Assembly (NCBI RefSeq): GCF_002811475.1
Contig: NZ_NPDL01000010.1
Location: 1-64,000, forward strand
Reading direction: 5' to 3'
DNA: 64,000 nucleotides
Origin: Leptospira hartskeerlii
Lineage (GTDB): Bacteria; Spirochaetota; Leptospiria; Leptospirales; Leptospiraceae
Part shown: positions 9,369 through 17,886 of the stretch, in pieces
Numbering within the stretch: the first letter of the stretch is position 1
How the letters are laid out: each line of letters begins with the position of its first letter
Notes under the pieces: model-generated
What the model saw: only the letters and a program-made list of their open reading frames with translations
Databases searched by the model: none
Told to the model about the DNA's origin: nothing
Translations under genes and position numbers: made by a program

Positions 9369-11230
9369 AAGAATTTAGGTCGGATTTACTCGAAAAAAAT
9401 TTGGCCTCACTTCGCAGTTTCGCGCCGGAAGCCTCCGAGAGAATCGGATCTGCTCGGATCAATTTTGAGATCATTCCTACAAAGACGGAAGATCCTAGTT
9501 TGAAGATCGGCACTGTTCTATTGCATAGTTCAATGGATCCTCGCAAAGAAGCGGAAAGGCAGCTTGCGGATCTAAAAAAAGGAGATGAAGAAAGAGCATT
9601 TCTGTTTTTCGGCGCCGGGCTTGGCTATTCAATCCAACATACATTAGAATTTGATAAAATAATTTGCGTATGGATGGAACCGTTTCCGGAGATCATCAAG
9701 GCGGCATTTTCACTTTTCGATTTTTCTTCCATGATACTTTCCGGGAAGCTGAGAATATTTCTATCACCATATGAAGAATCTGCATTTTACGAAGGCTTCA
9801 AAGGGATCTCAGGATATCCCGTAAGTTTTATCCCTCATAGAGGAAGTTTACAGTGGAAAAAAGAAGAATACCAAGAACTTCGATTTTTAGCTGAGACATT
9901 CTTTCATAAGAAAGATGTAAACACTGCTACATTGACCAGATTCGAGAAGGTTTGGACCGGTAATTTTATCAGAAACCTTCCTGAACTCGTAGATATGCAG
10001 CCTATAAACGAATTATTCGGTTTATGCAAATCCAAAGTTGATGTGGTTGTTTGTGGGGCTGGACCTTCTCTTTATCTTTCCTTGCAGGAATTAAAAGAAT
10101 ATAGAGAAAACTTTATATTGATCGCAGTGGATACGGCACTTCTAATTCTACAAAAATCAGGAATAGATCCGGATCTTGTATTTAGTGTGGATCCTCAGCC
10201 TTTAAACTCGAAATACTTAGAAGGTTATTCCGGAAAGGCAAAGTTTATATTCGATCCGACTACTTCTTATCATTCATTAAGAATGCCTTATATAGGAAAA
10301 AATCATTTTCTGACTTCTTCTCCTTTTCCTTGGATTAAACTTTTGGAGAACGCTTCCGAAAACGGACTCGGAGCCGTGGATTTCGGTGGTTCCGTTTCCA
10401 CAAACGCGGCCAGTCTCGCAGAGAAAATGGATGCAAGATCTATTTTACTTTTAGGACAAGACCTTTCTTTTCCAGGTTCTCAAGCTCATTGTAAGGGAGC
10501 GATCTTGGAAGAAAGATTGAACTTTTTAGAATCTAGGACTCATAGAAGGGAACATCATAATTATAAACAGATGACTGCTTTACCTCCTAAGTGGATTGAA
10601 TCTTTAGAAGGGAAAAAACTCAGGACTAACGAAAAACTTCTTATCTTTAAAAAATGGTTCGAAGAGAGACAAAAAGATCGTCCTTGGGCCAACTTAGGAA
10701 GAGACGGAGCTAAGTTGGAAGGGATCAAAAATATTACATTTAAAGAATGGTTTAAACAGAACCCGTCGAATACAAAAGAGGTTTCCGAGGTCAAAGAAAA
10801 GATCCAGCGACTTCTTCCTTCCAAGATCAATGGGAAACAAGTATACGAAGAGTTAAACAAGATACATCAAGAATTAATAGAATTCGGAGTTCAAGTTTCT
10901 ACTGGAGAAGTCCTTTCCGAAAAAATATACAATCTTATCCAAAGCGGAGAGAAGGATAAAGAATCCATTCGAAAAGCATTACATGAGATTTCCGTAATAG
11001 ATGATCGTATCAGTTCTAAAAAAGGGCTCACTGAATTTTTAGGAATTAGTTTGCAGAGAGTGATCTTGGCGATCACAGAAGGATACGATACGGAACTTAC
11101 ATTAGAAGAGAAGAAGAACGAAAGACTTGCAGTCGCTAAAAAGAGTCTTCTACTCTATTCAGGGCTAAAAAAAAGTACGGAAATGAATTTGCATCTTATA
11201 AGCAAGGCAGTAGGGCGATTTTTTTCTTAA
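9365..11230 (+). CDS. DUF115 / motility accessory factor-like glycosyltransferase
   Basis: 621 residues. The central part has [12 protein letters not shown] then [17 protein letters not shown] and [11 protein letters not shown], characteristic of the DUF115 (MptE-like) family that includes motility-associated factors (Maf) thought to glycosylate flagellin with nonulosonic acids. The C-terminal ~200 residues are Lys/Glu-rich and helical. It overlaps the upstream PBP gene by four bases, implying translational coupling. A role in flagellar or envelope glycosylation is inference from the family. Confidence 0.82.
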   Translation: MKEFRSDLLEKNLASLRSFAPEASERIGSARINFEIIPTKTEDPSLKIGTVLLHSSMDPRKEAERQLADLKKGDEERAFLFFGAGLGYSIQHTLEFDKIICVWMEPFPEIIKAAFSLFDFSSMILSGKLRIFLSPYEESAFYEGFKGISGYPVSFIPHRGSLQWKKEEYQELRFLAETFFHKKDVNTATLTRFEKVWTGNFIRNLPELVDMQPINELFGLCKSKVDVVVCGAGPSLYLSLQELKEYRENFILIAVDTALLILQKSGIDPDLVFSVDPQPLNSKYLEGYSGKAKFIFDPTTSYHSLRMPYIGKNHFLTSSPFPWIKLLENASENGLGAVDFGGSVSTNAASLAEKMDARSILLLGQDLSFPGSQAHCKGAILEERLNFLESRTHRREHHNYKQMTALPPKWIESLEGKKLRTNEKLLIFKKWFEERQKDRPWANLGRDGAKLEGIKNITFKEWFKQNPSNTKEVSEVKEKIQRLLPSKINGKQVYEELNKIHQELIEFGVQVSTGEVLSEKIYNLIQSGEKDKESIRKALHEISVIDDRISSKKGLTEFLGISLQRVILAITEGYDTELTLEEKKNERLAVAKKSLLLYSGLKKSTEMNLHLISKAVGRFFS

Positions 11231-11350
11231 AGAAGTGAAGAATTCTTATTCTTCGGGGCCTATAATACGTGCATAACCTGTAAATAGCCTAGCGCGAATC
11301 CACCTTACTCTGCAGATTCCACCAAGTTTGCATCCGAATCCTGTCATAAT

Positions 11351-11359
11351 TGCGTCGCA
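11351..11359 (+). promoter_or_regulatory. Distal TGC-N3-GCA operator-like site upstream of phasin gene 1
   Basis: TGCGTCGCA lies 73 bp upstream of the site inside the phasin promoter, about seven helical turns away. It matches the spacing TGC-3-GCA seen in the other four sites near phasin genes. As a single 6-base pattern it could be chance; the value is in its clustering. Confidence 0.35.
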
Positions 11360-11410
11360 TTTCGCAAATAGCATAAAAATCCATCTTTGAAACTTTTTTT
11401 CGTTTTTTGG

Positions 11411-11458
11411 TTGACTCTGTTTGTGCTACGCACTACAAATGGATTGTGCGCCGCACAA
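11411..11458 (+). promoter_or_regulatory. Phasin gene 1 promoter with two TGC-N3-GCA operator-like palindromes
   Basis: A -35 box TTGACT (11411-11416) and a -10 like TACAAA (11434-11439) are separated by 17 bp. The spacer holds GTGCTACGCAC (11423-11433). A second palindrome, TTGTGCGCCGCACAA (11444-11458, perfect but for its centre base), covers the expected start of transcription. Start-to-start distance of the TGC cores is 23 bp, identical to the copy before phasin gene 2. Binding there would block RNA polymerase. PhaR-type repressors of proteobacterial phasin genes are reported to bind TGC/GCA-type sites; which regulator acts here is not known. Confidence 0.65.
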
Positions 11459-11479
11459 CGGTGTGCCAAGGAGCTAAAA

Positions 11480-11860
11480 ATGGAAAAACAAATTCTAGAT
11501 GTACTGAACGCAGGTCTTGGTTTGGTTAAAAGCGGACAAGAAGGTCTGGATAAAGCGAAAGCAGAATTTACTAAGAGTTTTCAAGAACTTGCAGCTAAAG
11601 GCGCTTCCGACAATTCCGAAGCATCTGTTCGTGTTCGTGAGTTCGTAGACAAATTCTTAAACGAAGCAAAAGAATTAACTACTGCAGCTACTAAAACCTA
11701 CGAAGATTCTCGCGCTAAGGCACTTGAAGTTTATAACCAGATTGCAGAAGAAGCTAAGAAATTAGTTCCTGCTGAACAAATCGAAGCTATCAAGGCAAAA
11801 TTTAGCGAAGTTACGGAGTCAGTTAAAAAACCTGCTGCTCCAACTAAAAAAACTGCTTAA
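11480..11860 (+). CDS. Phasin-like protein 1
   Basis: 126 residues, almost wholly alpha-helical: [20 protein letters not shown], then acidic/basic heptad-like helices, ending in a Lys/Ala/Pro tail (KKPAAPTKKTA) as in many phasins. Phasins coat polyhydroxyalkanoate granules; some relatives act as stress or membrane-binding proteins. I chose ATG 11480 because AAGGAG lies just ahead of it; the frame is open for 31 more codons, but that stretch contains the promoter. It shares its N-terminal pattern with the genes at 16596 and 46412. Granule binding is inference from fold and family, and no PHA synthase is in the window. Confidence 0.8.
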   Translation: MEKQILDVLNAGLGLVKSGQEGLDKAKAEFTKSFQELAAKGASDNSEASVRVREFVDKFLNEAKELTTAATKTYEDSRAKALEVYNQIAEEAKKLVPAEQIEAIKAKFSEVTESVKKPAAPTKKTA

Positions 11861-11885
11861 TAAAAGCCTTTTGAACCTCCCAATA

Positions 11886-11918
11886 TCGGCGGGAGATTCT
11901 TCCCGCCGAGAATTTTTC
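11886..11918 (+). terminator. Rho-independent terminator after phasin gene 1
   Basis: TCGGCGGGA (11886-11894) pairs perfectly with TCCCGCCGA (11901-11909) over a 6-nt loop and is followed by GAATTTTT. It separates the phasin gene from the facing aminotransferase gene. Confidence 0.8.
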
Positions 11919-11960
11919 CTCTTATAATTTTCCGATCTTAATTCACGATTTAAAACCTAC

Positions 11961-13184
11961 CTAGCTCATTTCCCGATAAACTTCGAACAATCTTTCTACT
12001 CCGATTTTTGTTTCTTCTTCAGAAGCGTTAGAGAAGTTCCAGCGTAGATGATTTCTTTCCGGTTTGCCAACGAAGAAGGATGATCCCGGAACCGTAGCGA
12101 GCCCTTTCTCCAAACATTTTTGAAAAAGAAGATCCGTGTCGATCTCTTGTGGGAATTCCAACCAATAAAATAATCCTCCTTTAGAAATTTGTAACGGAAG
12201 AGAATCACCGAAATTTTTCCGAAAACAATCGAATGTATGTTCTGACTTTCTTCGGTAGGATTTTCTGATTAAAGAAAGATGTTCTTCATATTTTGAAGAG
12301 GATACAAATCCGTAGACTAGTTCCTGATTTAAAGTGGCGGAATGTAAGTCCATGGATTGTTTTTGCACGATTAGATCTTTCAGGATCTTTTTAGGTGCCT
12401 TGATCCATCCTACTCTCAATCCCGGTGCAAGTGTTTTGGAGAATGTGCCGATGGAGATCGTATGTTCCGGGCCTATTTCACATAAAGAAATTGGAAGTTG
12501 TTCTTGGAAGTATAATTCTCTATAAGCGGTATCCTCTAAGATCGGAACTCCGTTCTCTAAAAGTAATTTAGAAAGCGAATTTCTGATCTCTAATGAATAA
12601 GAATAGGAAGAAGGGTTTTGGAAATCAGGTATGCAATAAAAGAATTTAGGTCTTTCAGAAGAAGTTGTCAGCGCGTATTTTAATTCTTCGATGTCCGGAC
12701 CTTCTTCCGTATAATTGATGCCTATGAATAATGGCGCGTAAGATGAGAATACTTGAATGGCTCCTAAATAACTCGGTCTTTCTAAAAGAATAGGTGATCC
12801 CTCTTCTATAAAATAACGACTGAGTAGATCTAATGCTTGTTGAGAACCGGAGGTCAAAAGAATTTCTTCTGCCGAGGAACCTGGATAATATCTCTCCGTA
12901 ATCCAAGCACGTAAGTCGGAATGTCCCTGAGTGTCCGCGTATTGGAATAGTTTTGGGCCTTTTTTAGAAACAGAAGTTTCGAAAATATTTTTTAGATCTT
13001 GGATCGGAAATAAAGTATCATCCGGAAGTCCTCCTGCGAACGAGATCATTCCGGGTGTATCGATCACCTTTAATATATCTCTAGTAACCGATGCAGGAGT
13101 TCTTTCAGTTCTTGCAGAAGGTCTAAAAATTTCGGATCTATTTTCTATAATTAACTTGCCCATCTTCTTATTTGGTTTATACAT
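11961..13184 (-). CDS. PLP-dependent aminotransferase (class I/II, LysN/2-aminoadipate type)
   Basis: Up to 407 residues, type I fold. GMISFAGGLPDDTLFP near the start is typical of the LysN/ARO8/MocR-related subgroup, the substrate-binding run FQNPSSYSYS follows, and the PLP lysine is in GTFSKTLAPGLRVGW (about residue 255). It transfers amino groups from an aromatic, branched or aminoadipate-type amino acid; the substrate cannot be read from sequence. ATG 13184 and ATG 13163 (MGKLI) are both possible; the second would free a direct repeat at 13181-13197 as a control site. It is divergent from a MocR regulator with the same catalytic fold. Confidence 0.88.
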   Translation of the reverse strand: MYKPNKKMGKLIIENRSEIFRPSARTERTPASVTRDILKVIDTPGMISFAGGLPDDTLFPIQDLKNIFETSVSKKGPKLFQYADTQGHSDLRAWITERYYPGSSAEEILLTSGSQQALDLLSRYFIEEGSPILLERPSYLGAIQVFSSYAPLFIGINYTEEGPDIEELKYALTTSSERPKFFYCIPDFQNPSSYSYSLEIRNSLSKLLLENGVPILEDTAYRELYFQEQLPISLCEIGPEHTISIGTFSKTLAPGLRVGWIKAPKKILKDLIVQKQSMDLHSATLNQELVYGFVSSSKYEEHLSLIRKSYRRKSEHTFDCFRKNFGDSLPLQISKGGLFYWLEFPQEIDTDLLFQKCLEKGLATVPGSSFFVGKPERNHLRWNFSNASEEETKIGVERLFEVYREMS

Positions 13185-13197
13185 TAAATAGACATTA
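13181..13197. promoter_or_regulatory. Direct repeat ACATTA x2 between aminotransferase and MocR gene
   Basis: ACATTA at 13181-13186 and 13192-13197, an 11-bp (one helical turn) period, lie between two divergent start codons. MocR regulators usually bind direct repeats next to their own gene, so this is a candidate operator. It is short and AT-rich, so chance is possible. Confidence 0.3.
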
Positions 13198-13222
13198 CCA
13201 TACAGATACAGAAATCGTTTTT

Positions 13223-14647
13223 ATGACCGATACAGATAGGCTTCTTACTAAATATTCTAAAATTGCAAATTCTTTGATCGGAAGGATAGAATCAGGTGAA
13301 TTTCCTCCAGGTTCTAAATTGCCTTCTCTGCGAAAAATCTGTTTATTTGAGGAATGTAATCTTTCTACTGCGGTAGAGGCGTTTGGCATTCTTCAAGAAA
13401 GAGGTTTTATTAATGGAAGAGAAAGATCCGGCTATTTTGTTCTTCCTCGGCCGGAGCTATATCCTAAATACAAATTAGAAAAACCTGTAAGAGTTCCGAA
13501 TCCTTCTGTTCCGGAAGAAGTAAGCTCTTTGATGTCTGAACTTGCAGATCCAGGTTTTATACCGTTCGGTGCAGCGGTTCCAGATCCTCAGTTTTTGCCG
13601 TATTCTTCTCTACAAAAATCATATAAGAAATCCTTAAAAGACTCTCAGGTTTATAAATATTCGGATGCCGCCGGTATTTTGGAACTTAGGAAAAAAATTG
13701 CGATTCGCTCTTCCGGCAAGGAAAGAAGGATCCGTCCTGAAGAAGTATTTATTACCTTGGGTTGTTCGGAAGCTGCGTTTTTAGCTTTGAGTCTTTCTAC
13801 AAAACCGGGTGATAAGGTTGCAGTGGAGAGCCCTCTTCATTTTGTTTTATATCAAATTCTTTCCGAGTTAAAACTAAAAGCGATCGAGATACCTACTGAT
13901 CCTTTGACAGGTCTAGATCTTAAATCTTATATTTCCGTAATAAAGAAAGAATCTCCTAAGTTCTTAATTACAATTCCAACTTTTTCGAATCCAACCGGAA
14001 GTCTTATGCCTTTGGAATCCAAAAAGGAACTTCTAAAAATTTCTTCTAAATATGGCGTGAAAATTCTTGAAGACGATATTTATGGAGACTTGCAGCATAA
14101 CGGAAACATTCGTCCTCCTTCTTTATTGTCTTTGGATACGGAAGGCATTATTACTCAAGTTTCTTCTCTTTCCAAATCCGTGAATCCGGGTCTTAGGATC
14201 GGTTGGATGATTAGCGAGCGGAGTAAGGTGGAGAATGCTAGGCGCCTTCGTTTAGCGGAGGCAATTTCTTTACCTGCGGTCCCTCAACTTGCTTCTTCTT
14301 ATTTTATAGGATCTCTCGCTCATGAAAGACATTTGAGAGAATTTAGGCGAAGGCTGGGAGGTTTGGTACTCGCTTACGCGGATTCTTTTTTGGAATATTT
14401 CCCGAAAGGAACTAAGGTCGCTATTCCGAAAGGAGGGTTTCTTCTTTGGATAGAACTTCCTAAAGGAAAAGATTCTAGAGTTCTTAGATTCCAAGCTGCG
14501 AAAAAGAAGATCAGTCTTGTCCCGGGAAATCTCTTCTCTCTTTCCGGAAAATATGTGAACAATTTTAGGATCAATGCAGGAGTTCTAATGGGTCCCAAAG
14601 TAATCTCTGCCATCCAGACCCTCGGAAAAATCGCAAAAGAAATTTAG
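13223..14647 (+). CDS. MocR-family transcriptional regulator (GntR wHTH + aminotransferase domain)
   Basis: About 474 residues from ATG 13223 (a TTG at 13172 would overlap the divergent gene). Residues 1-75 form a GntR winged helix (LIGRIESGEFPPGSKLPSLRKI...CNLSTAVEAFGILQERGFI). The rest is a type I aminotransferase domain with ITIPTFSNPTGS and the PLP lysine in SSLSKSVNPGLRIGW. MocR proteins sense PLP or its amino-acid adducts and regulate nearby, often divergent, genes. The immediate candidate target is the divergent aminotransferase. Confidence 0.9.
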   Translation: MTDTDRLLTKYSKIANSLIGRIESGEFPPGSKLPSLRKICLFEECNLSTAVEAFGILQERGFINGRERSGYFVLPRPELYPKYKLEKPVRVPNPSVPEEVSSLMSELADPGFIPFGAAVPDPQFLPYSSLQKSYKKSLKDSQVYKYSDAAGILELRKKIAIRSSGKERRIRPEEVFITLGCSEAAFLALSLSTKPGDKVAVESPLHFVLYQILSELKLKAIEIPTDPLTGLDLKSYISVIKKESPKFLITIPTFSNPTGSLMPLESKKELLKISSKYGVKILEDDIYGDLQHNGNIRPPSLLSLDTEGIITQVSSLSKSVNPGLRIGWMISERSKVENARRLRLAEAISLPAVPQLASSYFIGSLAHERHLREFRRRLGGLVLAYADSFLEYFPKGTKVAIPKGGFLLWIELPKGKDSRVLRFQAAKKKISLVPGNLFSLSGKYVNNFRINAGVLMGPKVISAIQTLGKIAKEI

Positions 14648-14689
14648 ATTGTGGGTCCGTACAGGCTCGAAGTATTGTCCATTGCGAAC

Positions 14690-15709
14690 ATGAATTTAGA
14701 AACGGAAATCCAACAACCTACCATTTTATGCGATCCTTCCGGTAAAGTGAATCGGAATGCGATTGGCTGGTCCAAAACTCCCTTACATAGATGCAATGTA
14801 AAAGGCCACTGGCTTCGTAAGAAAAAATGGAATTACTGGTGTTTTTACGATCAAAATTTTTTGGCTTCTTTCACTGTTTCGGATATTGATTATGCAGGTG
14901 TGATCTTTTGTTATTGGTTGGACAGAAGGACCGGAGAATTCCAAGAAGCCACTGTAATCACTCCTTTTGGTAAGGGAACATTGCTCGGACAAACGGTTTC
15001 TAGCAATGCTCGTTACGAAGGTAAAGAAGGATTTTTAGATTTCCATATAGACGAAGATGGAAATTACAAGATCAAAGTAGACTTCCTCAAAGGAACTCGC
15101 AAGTCTATGAAAGCGGATCTTACATTAGAAGTTCCTAATCAATGGGAAAGTTTGAACGTTGTAGTTCCTTGGACCAGAAATCGTTTTCAATTCACTCATA
15201 AATTATTCGGATTAGGGGCAAAAGGAAAAGTTGCCACCGCTTCTCAAACATATGAATTTAGTCCTAAAAATTCATTCGGAGTTTTGGATTACGGAAGAGG
15301 GGTTTGGCCTTATTTCAGCAAATGGAACTGGGCTTCTATGTCTTATCGTCCTGGTGGAAACGAAGTATATGGAATGAACTTGGGTGCCGGTTGGACGGAT
15401 GGAACGGGAACTACTGAAAATGCTCTTCTTATAAATGGCAGAATTTATAAAATTCCTTCCGTGATCGCTTTTGAATTCGATAAAAAAGATCCTAAAAAAC
15501 CTTGGATGATCTATTCCAAAGAAAGTAAAGCTGTGGAGCTTGTATTTACTCCTGATTTTCATAGAAAGGCATATTCCAATATGGGTTTAATCTCTTCTAA
15601 AGTAAATCAGATGATCGGAAGTTTTGACGGTGTTTTCCGGATCGGCAAAAGTGAATTTAGGATTGAAAGCGGACAGGGCTGGGCAGAAGATCATATCGCT
15701 CGTTGGTAG
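14690..15709 (+). CDS. DUF2804 family protein
   Basis: 339 residues from ATG 14690 (a GTG at 14651 is the alternative). The sequence is beta-rich and aromatic-rich, starting TEIQQPTILCDPSGKVNRNAIGWS and including WRKxxW-like patches and DYGRGVWPY, which I recognise as DUF2804. The family's fold is lipocalin-like, related to DUF2071/AttH-type proteins that may handle hydrophobic ligands; no reaction is established. It is followed 6 bp later by PPK2, so the two are probably co-transcribed. Confidence 0.8.
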   Translation: MNLETEIQQPTILCDPSGKVNRNAIGWSKTPLHRCNVKGHWLRKKKWNYWCFYDQNFLASFTVSDIDYAGVIFCYWLDRRTGEFQEATVITPFGKGTLLGQTVSSNARYEGKEGFLDFHIDEDGNYKIKVDFLKGTRKSMKADLTLEVPNQWESLNVVVPWTRNRFQFTHKLFGLGAKGKVATASQTYEFSPKNSFGVLDYGRGVWPYFSKWNWASMSYRPGGNEVYGMNLGAGWTDGTGTTENALLINGRIYKIPSVIAFEFDKKDPKKPWMIYSKESKAVELVFTPDFHRKAYSNMGLISSKVNQMIGSFDGVFRIGKSEFRIESGQGWAEDHIARW

Positions 15710-15715
15710 GTTAGA

Positions 15716-16480
15716 ATGATCCAACTTTCAGAATATTCCACTGAACCGGACAAAGATCTTTCCAAAGAAAAAGCGGAAGAACTTCGTCTCAAGGAATTGG
15801 AAAGGATAGAAGAATTACAGATCCGTCTTTTTGCTAGTAAAAAGAAATCCTTGCTTATCATTCTTCAGGGAGTGGATGCATCCGGGAAAGATGGAACTGT
15901 CAAAAAACTTTTCTCAGTCTTAAATCCGTTAGGCTGTACCTGCAAGGCATGGAAGGCGCCGACTCCGGAAGAATTGAGTCGTGATTTTCTCTGGAGAATT
16001 CATAAAGAACTTCCCGGGAAGGGTTGGATCCAAATTTTCAACCGTTCTCATTATGAGGACATACTCGTTCCTTTCGTTTATGAAAATTTATCTAAGGATA
16101 AGCTAAAAGAAAGATTAGAGTTCATCGATTCTTTCGAAGAGTTTGTTTCCAAGGAAAACCATACTCACATTTTGAAATTCTTCCTACATATTTCCCAAGA
16201 AGAGCAGATTAAAAGAATAGAAGAGAGATTATCCAATCCTGAAAAGAATTGGAAGTTTGATCCAAGCGATTTAGAAGCTCACAAAAATTTTAAAAAGTAT
16301 CTAGATGCCTACGAGTGGATATTCTCCCATTCTAAGAATCGCTTTCCCTGGGTGATCGTTCCTTCCGACAAAAAATGGTACAGAGATTATCTGATCGCTA
16401 AGTCCGTTCGCAAGGAATTGGAGGATATGGATCTCAAATATCCTAAGTTGGAAGTCCAACCAGAGAGAGATCTGATCTAG
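15716..16480 (+). CDS. Polyphosphate kinase 2 family nucleotide phosphotransferase (PPK2)
   Basis: 254 residues, single PPK2 domain. Walker A is GVDASGKDGT (52-61), and the Walker-B-like motif is FNRSHYEDILV (108-118). Such enzymes transfer phosphate between polyphosphate and nucleotides (AMP, ADP or GDP). Short single-domain forms are often class I or III, and substrate preference cannot be told by eye. It sits between a DUF2804 gene (6 bp upstream) and phasin gene 2 (115 bp downstream, with its own promoter). Placing a polyphosphate enzyme next to a phasin suggests a storage or energy-stress module. Confidence 0.9.
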   Translation: MIQLSEYSTEPDKDLSKEKAEELRLKELERIEELQIRLFASKKKSLLIILQGVDASGKDGTVKKLFSVLNPLGCTCKAWKAPTPEELSRDFLWRIHKELPGKGWIQIFNRSHYEDILVPFVYENLSKDKLKERLEFIDSFEEFVSKENHTHILKFFLHISQEEQIKRIEERLSNPEKNWKFDPSDLEAHKNFKKYLDAYEWIFSHSKNRFPWVIVPSDKKWYRDYLIAKSVRKELEDMDLKYPKLEVQPERDLI

Positions 16481-16520
16481 TTTTCTTTTCAATTTTTTCT
16501 AAATTTTTGTAATTTAGGGG

Positions 16521-16568
16521 TTGACCTCTTTGGTGCGGTGCAATATGAATGGATTGTGCGCTGCACTA
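16521..16568 (+). promoter_or_regulatory. Phasin gene 2 promoter with two TGC-N3-GCA operator-like sites
   Basis: TTGACC (16521-16526) and TATGAA (16544-16549) are 17 bp apart. TGCGGTGCA (16534-16542) sits in the spacer, and TGCGCTGCA (16557-16565) sits over the expected transcription start. The 23-bp register is the same as at 11411-11458, and AATGGATTGTGCGC is identical in both, while most surrounding bases differ. Two elements kept at the same spacing point to selection on protein binding. Confidence 0.65.
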
Positions 16569-16595
16569 AATATGCGGCGAAAAAAGGAGAGAAAA

Positions 16596-16967
16596 ATGGA
16601 AAAACAATTGTTGGACATTCTTAACGCCGGAATCGGACTTTTGAAATCTGGACAAGAAGGATTAGACAAAGCGAAAGTGGATTTAGAAAAAACCTACGGA
16701 GAATTAGTAGCTAAAGGCGCTGCAGACAATTCTGAAGGTTCCGTAAAAATTCGCGAAACTGTGGATAAACTTTTGAACGAGATCAAAGAAGTTTCCACTG
16801 TTGCCGGTAAAAACTACGAAGAAACTCGTGGCAAAATCGTTGAGAAGTACAATCAAATCTCCGAAGAGATCAAAAAACGCGTTCCAGAAGGACAATTAGA
16901 TGCTGTTAAAGCTAAATTGACCGAAGTGGCTGAGACTATCAAAGCTACCGCAAAAGGAAAAGCGTAA
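16596..16967 (+). CDS. Phasin-like protein 2
   Basis: 123 residues, helical, without signal peptide or membrane segment. The N-terminus ([25 protein letters not shown]) is closely similar to phasin-like protein 1, as is the later helical pattern ([26 protein letters not shown]). ATG 16596 is preceded by AAAGGAGAG at good distance; in-frame upstream codons include another ATG (16546) in the promoter element. Probably a granule-associated or stress-related structural protein. It lacks the Pro-containing Ala/Lys tail of paralogue 1 but ends TAKGKA. Confidence 0.8.
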   Translation: MEKQLLDILNAGIGLLKSGQEGLDKAKVDLEKTYGELVAKGAADNSEGSVKIRETVDKLLNEIKEVSTVAGKNYEETRGKIVEKYNQISEEIKKRVPEGQLDAVKAKLTEVAETIKATAKGKA

Positions 16968-16977
16968 TTTTCGACCG

Positions 16978-17012
16978 AGCGGGCGCAGGGAAACCTCGCC
17001 TGCTAATTTCTT
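16978..17012 (+). terminator. Terminator-like hairpin after phasin gene 2
   Basis: AGCGGGCG and CGCCTGCT pair with one G-T; AGG and CCT then close a GAAA tetraloop, with one bulged C. A pyrimidine-rich AATTTCTTCC follows rather than a clean T run. Confidence 0.6.
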
Positions 17013-17070
17013 CCTTCCTCTCATTTTCCACTGCTTGACATTTTCTTTTTTCGGGTGTCTTTGCTTAAGG

Positions 17071-17886
17071 ATGATCTCCCGTCCAAAACCGGCCTCACAA
17101 TTTTTTCCGATCTTATCTATTCTTCTGTGTATCGTATCTTCGCAGGTTTGGGCCCAAACTACGGAAACTTCTCCGGATAAAACTATAGAGCAGAAACCCA
17201 GTCCAATGAATGGACTTCCTCCTGAAAAAACTCCTACAGGACCAAGCCAACCTGAACTCAGAGAGAAATTCAAGAATCAGATCAGCGGGTTTGCATTTGG
17301 GCGATCCGAAAAATATTATTCATTTCAGGTCGCTAGAATGTTGGATTCCCAATGGGCAATCGGACTCAACGGTTATACGAACTCTTATGTGAATCGTTTT
17401 GATAACGATACAGCGTATTCTTATTTTCTTCCCCCTCATGATTTTTATGGGAGATTGAGAAATCATCAAGAGAAGTATTGGGGAGGAGCGTTCTTCGTCC
17501 AAAGGTTCATTGCAGATTCTCCTTTTTTTGTTTCTCTTTGGTTAGGAAGGGAACATTACCAAAAGAATCAAACTGCTCTTTACTGGGAATCCGCAGGAAA
17601 TACATATCGTTTCGAGAAAGATTCCTATAGTTCCGGTCCAAGGAATTACGCGGGCTTTGGTGTAGGATTCAGATTCCAAACTGTATCCGGTTTCTTTTTC
17701 GGATGGGAAGGAGTATGGAGTTGGTATTCTCCTTATCATAATTCATTCTCTGTTTCCGATCTTTATTATTCCGACAGAACAGCAAATATCGGAGATTTAT
17801 TATATAGAAGGTATGCCTACCAGAATTCAGAAAGATTGCCGGGCTCTAGCTTCGGTTTAAATCTTTTTGTAGGCTGGGCTTTCTGA
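17071..17886 (+). CDS. Probable outer-membrane beta-barrel protein
   Basis: 271 residues from ATG 17071, chosen because it gives a clean signal peptide (basic start, hydrophobic core FFPILSILLCIVSS, likely cleavage after VWAQ). After a Pro/Thr-rich low-complexity stretch (about 30-75) come alternating aromatic/polar strands with many Tyr, Phe, Gly and Trp, and the chain ends WAF. A C-terminal Phe is common for barrels inserted by BamA. I do not recognise a named family. Its TGA overlaps the ATG of the following GDPD gene, so the two are translationally coupled. Confidence 0.7.
   Translation: MISRPKPASQFFPILSILLCIVSSQVWAQTTETSPDKTIEQKPSPMNGLPPEKTPTGPSQPELREKFKNQISGFAFGRSEKYYSFQVARMLDSQWAIGLNGYTNSYVNRFDNDTAYSYFLPPHDFYGRLRNHQEKYWGGAFFVQRFIADSPFFVSLWLGREHYQKNQTALYWESAGNTYRFEKDSYSSGPRNYAGFGVGFRFQTVSGFFFGWEGVWSWYSPYHNSFSVSDLYYSDRTANIGDLLYRRYAYQNSERLPGSSFGLNLFVGWAF

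Noticed and set aside
11401..11479. Longer phasin 1 product starting upstream at 11387
   Set aside because: That stretch contains -35 and -10 boxes and the operator-like palindromes; the ATG at 11480 has a strong ribosome site.
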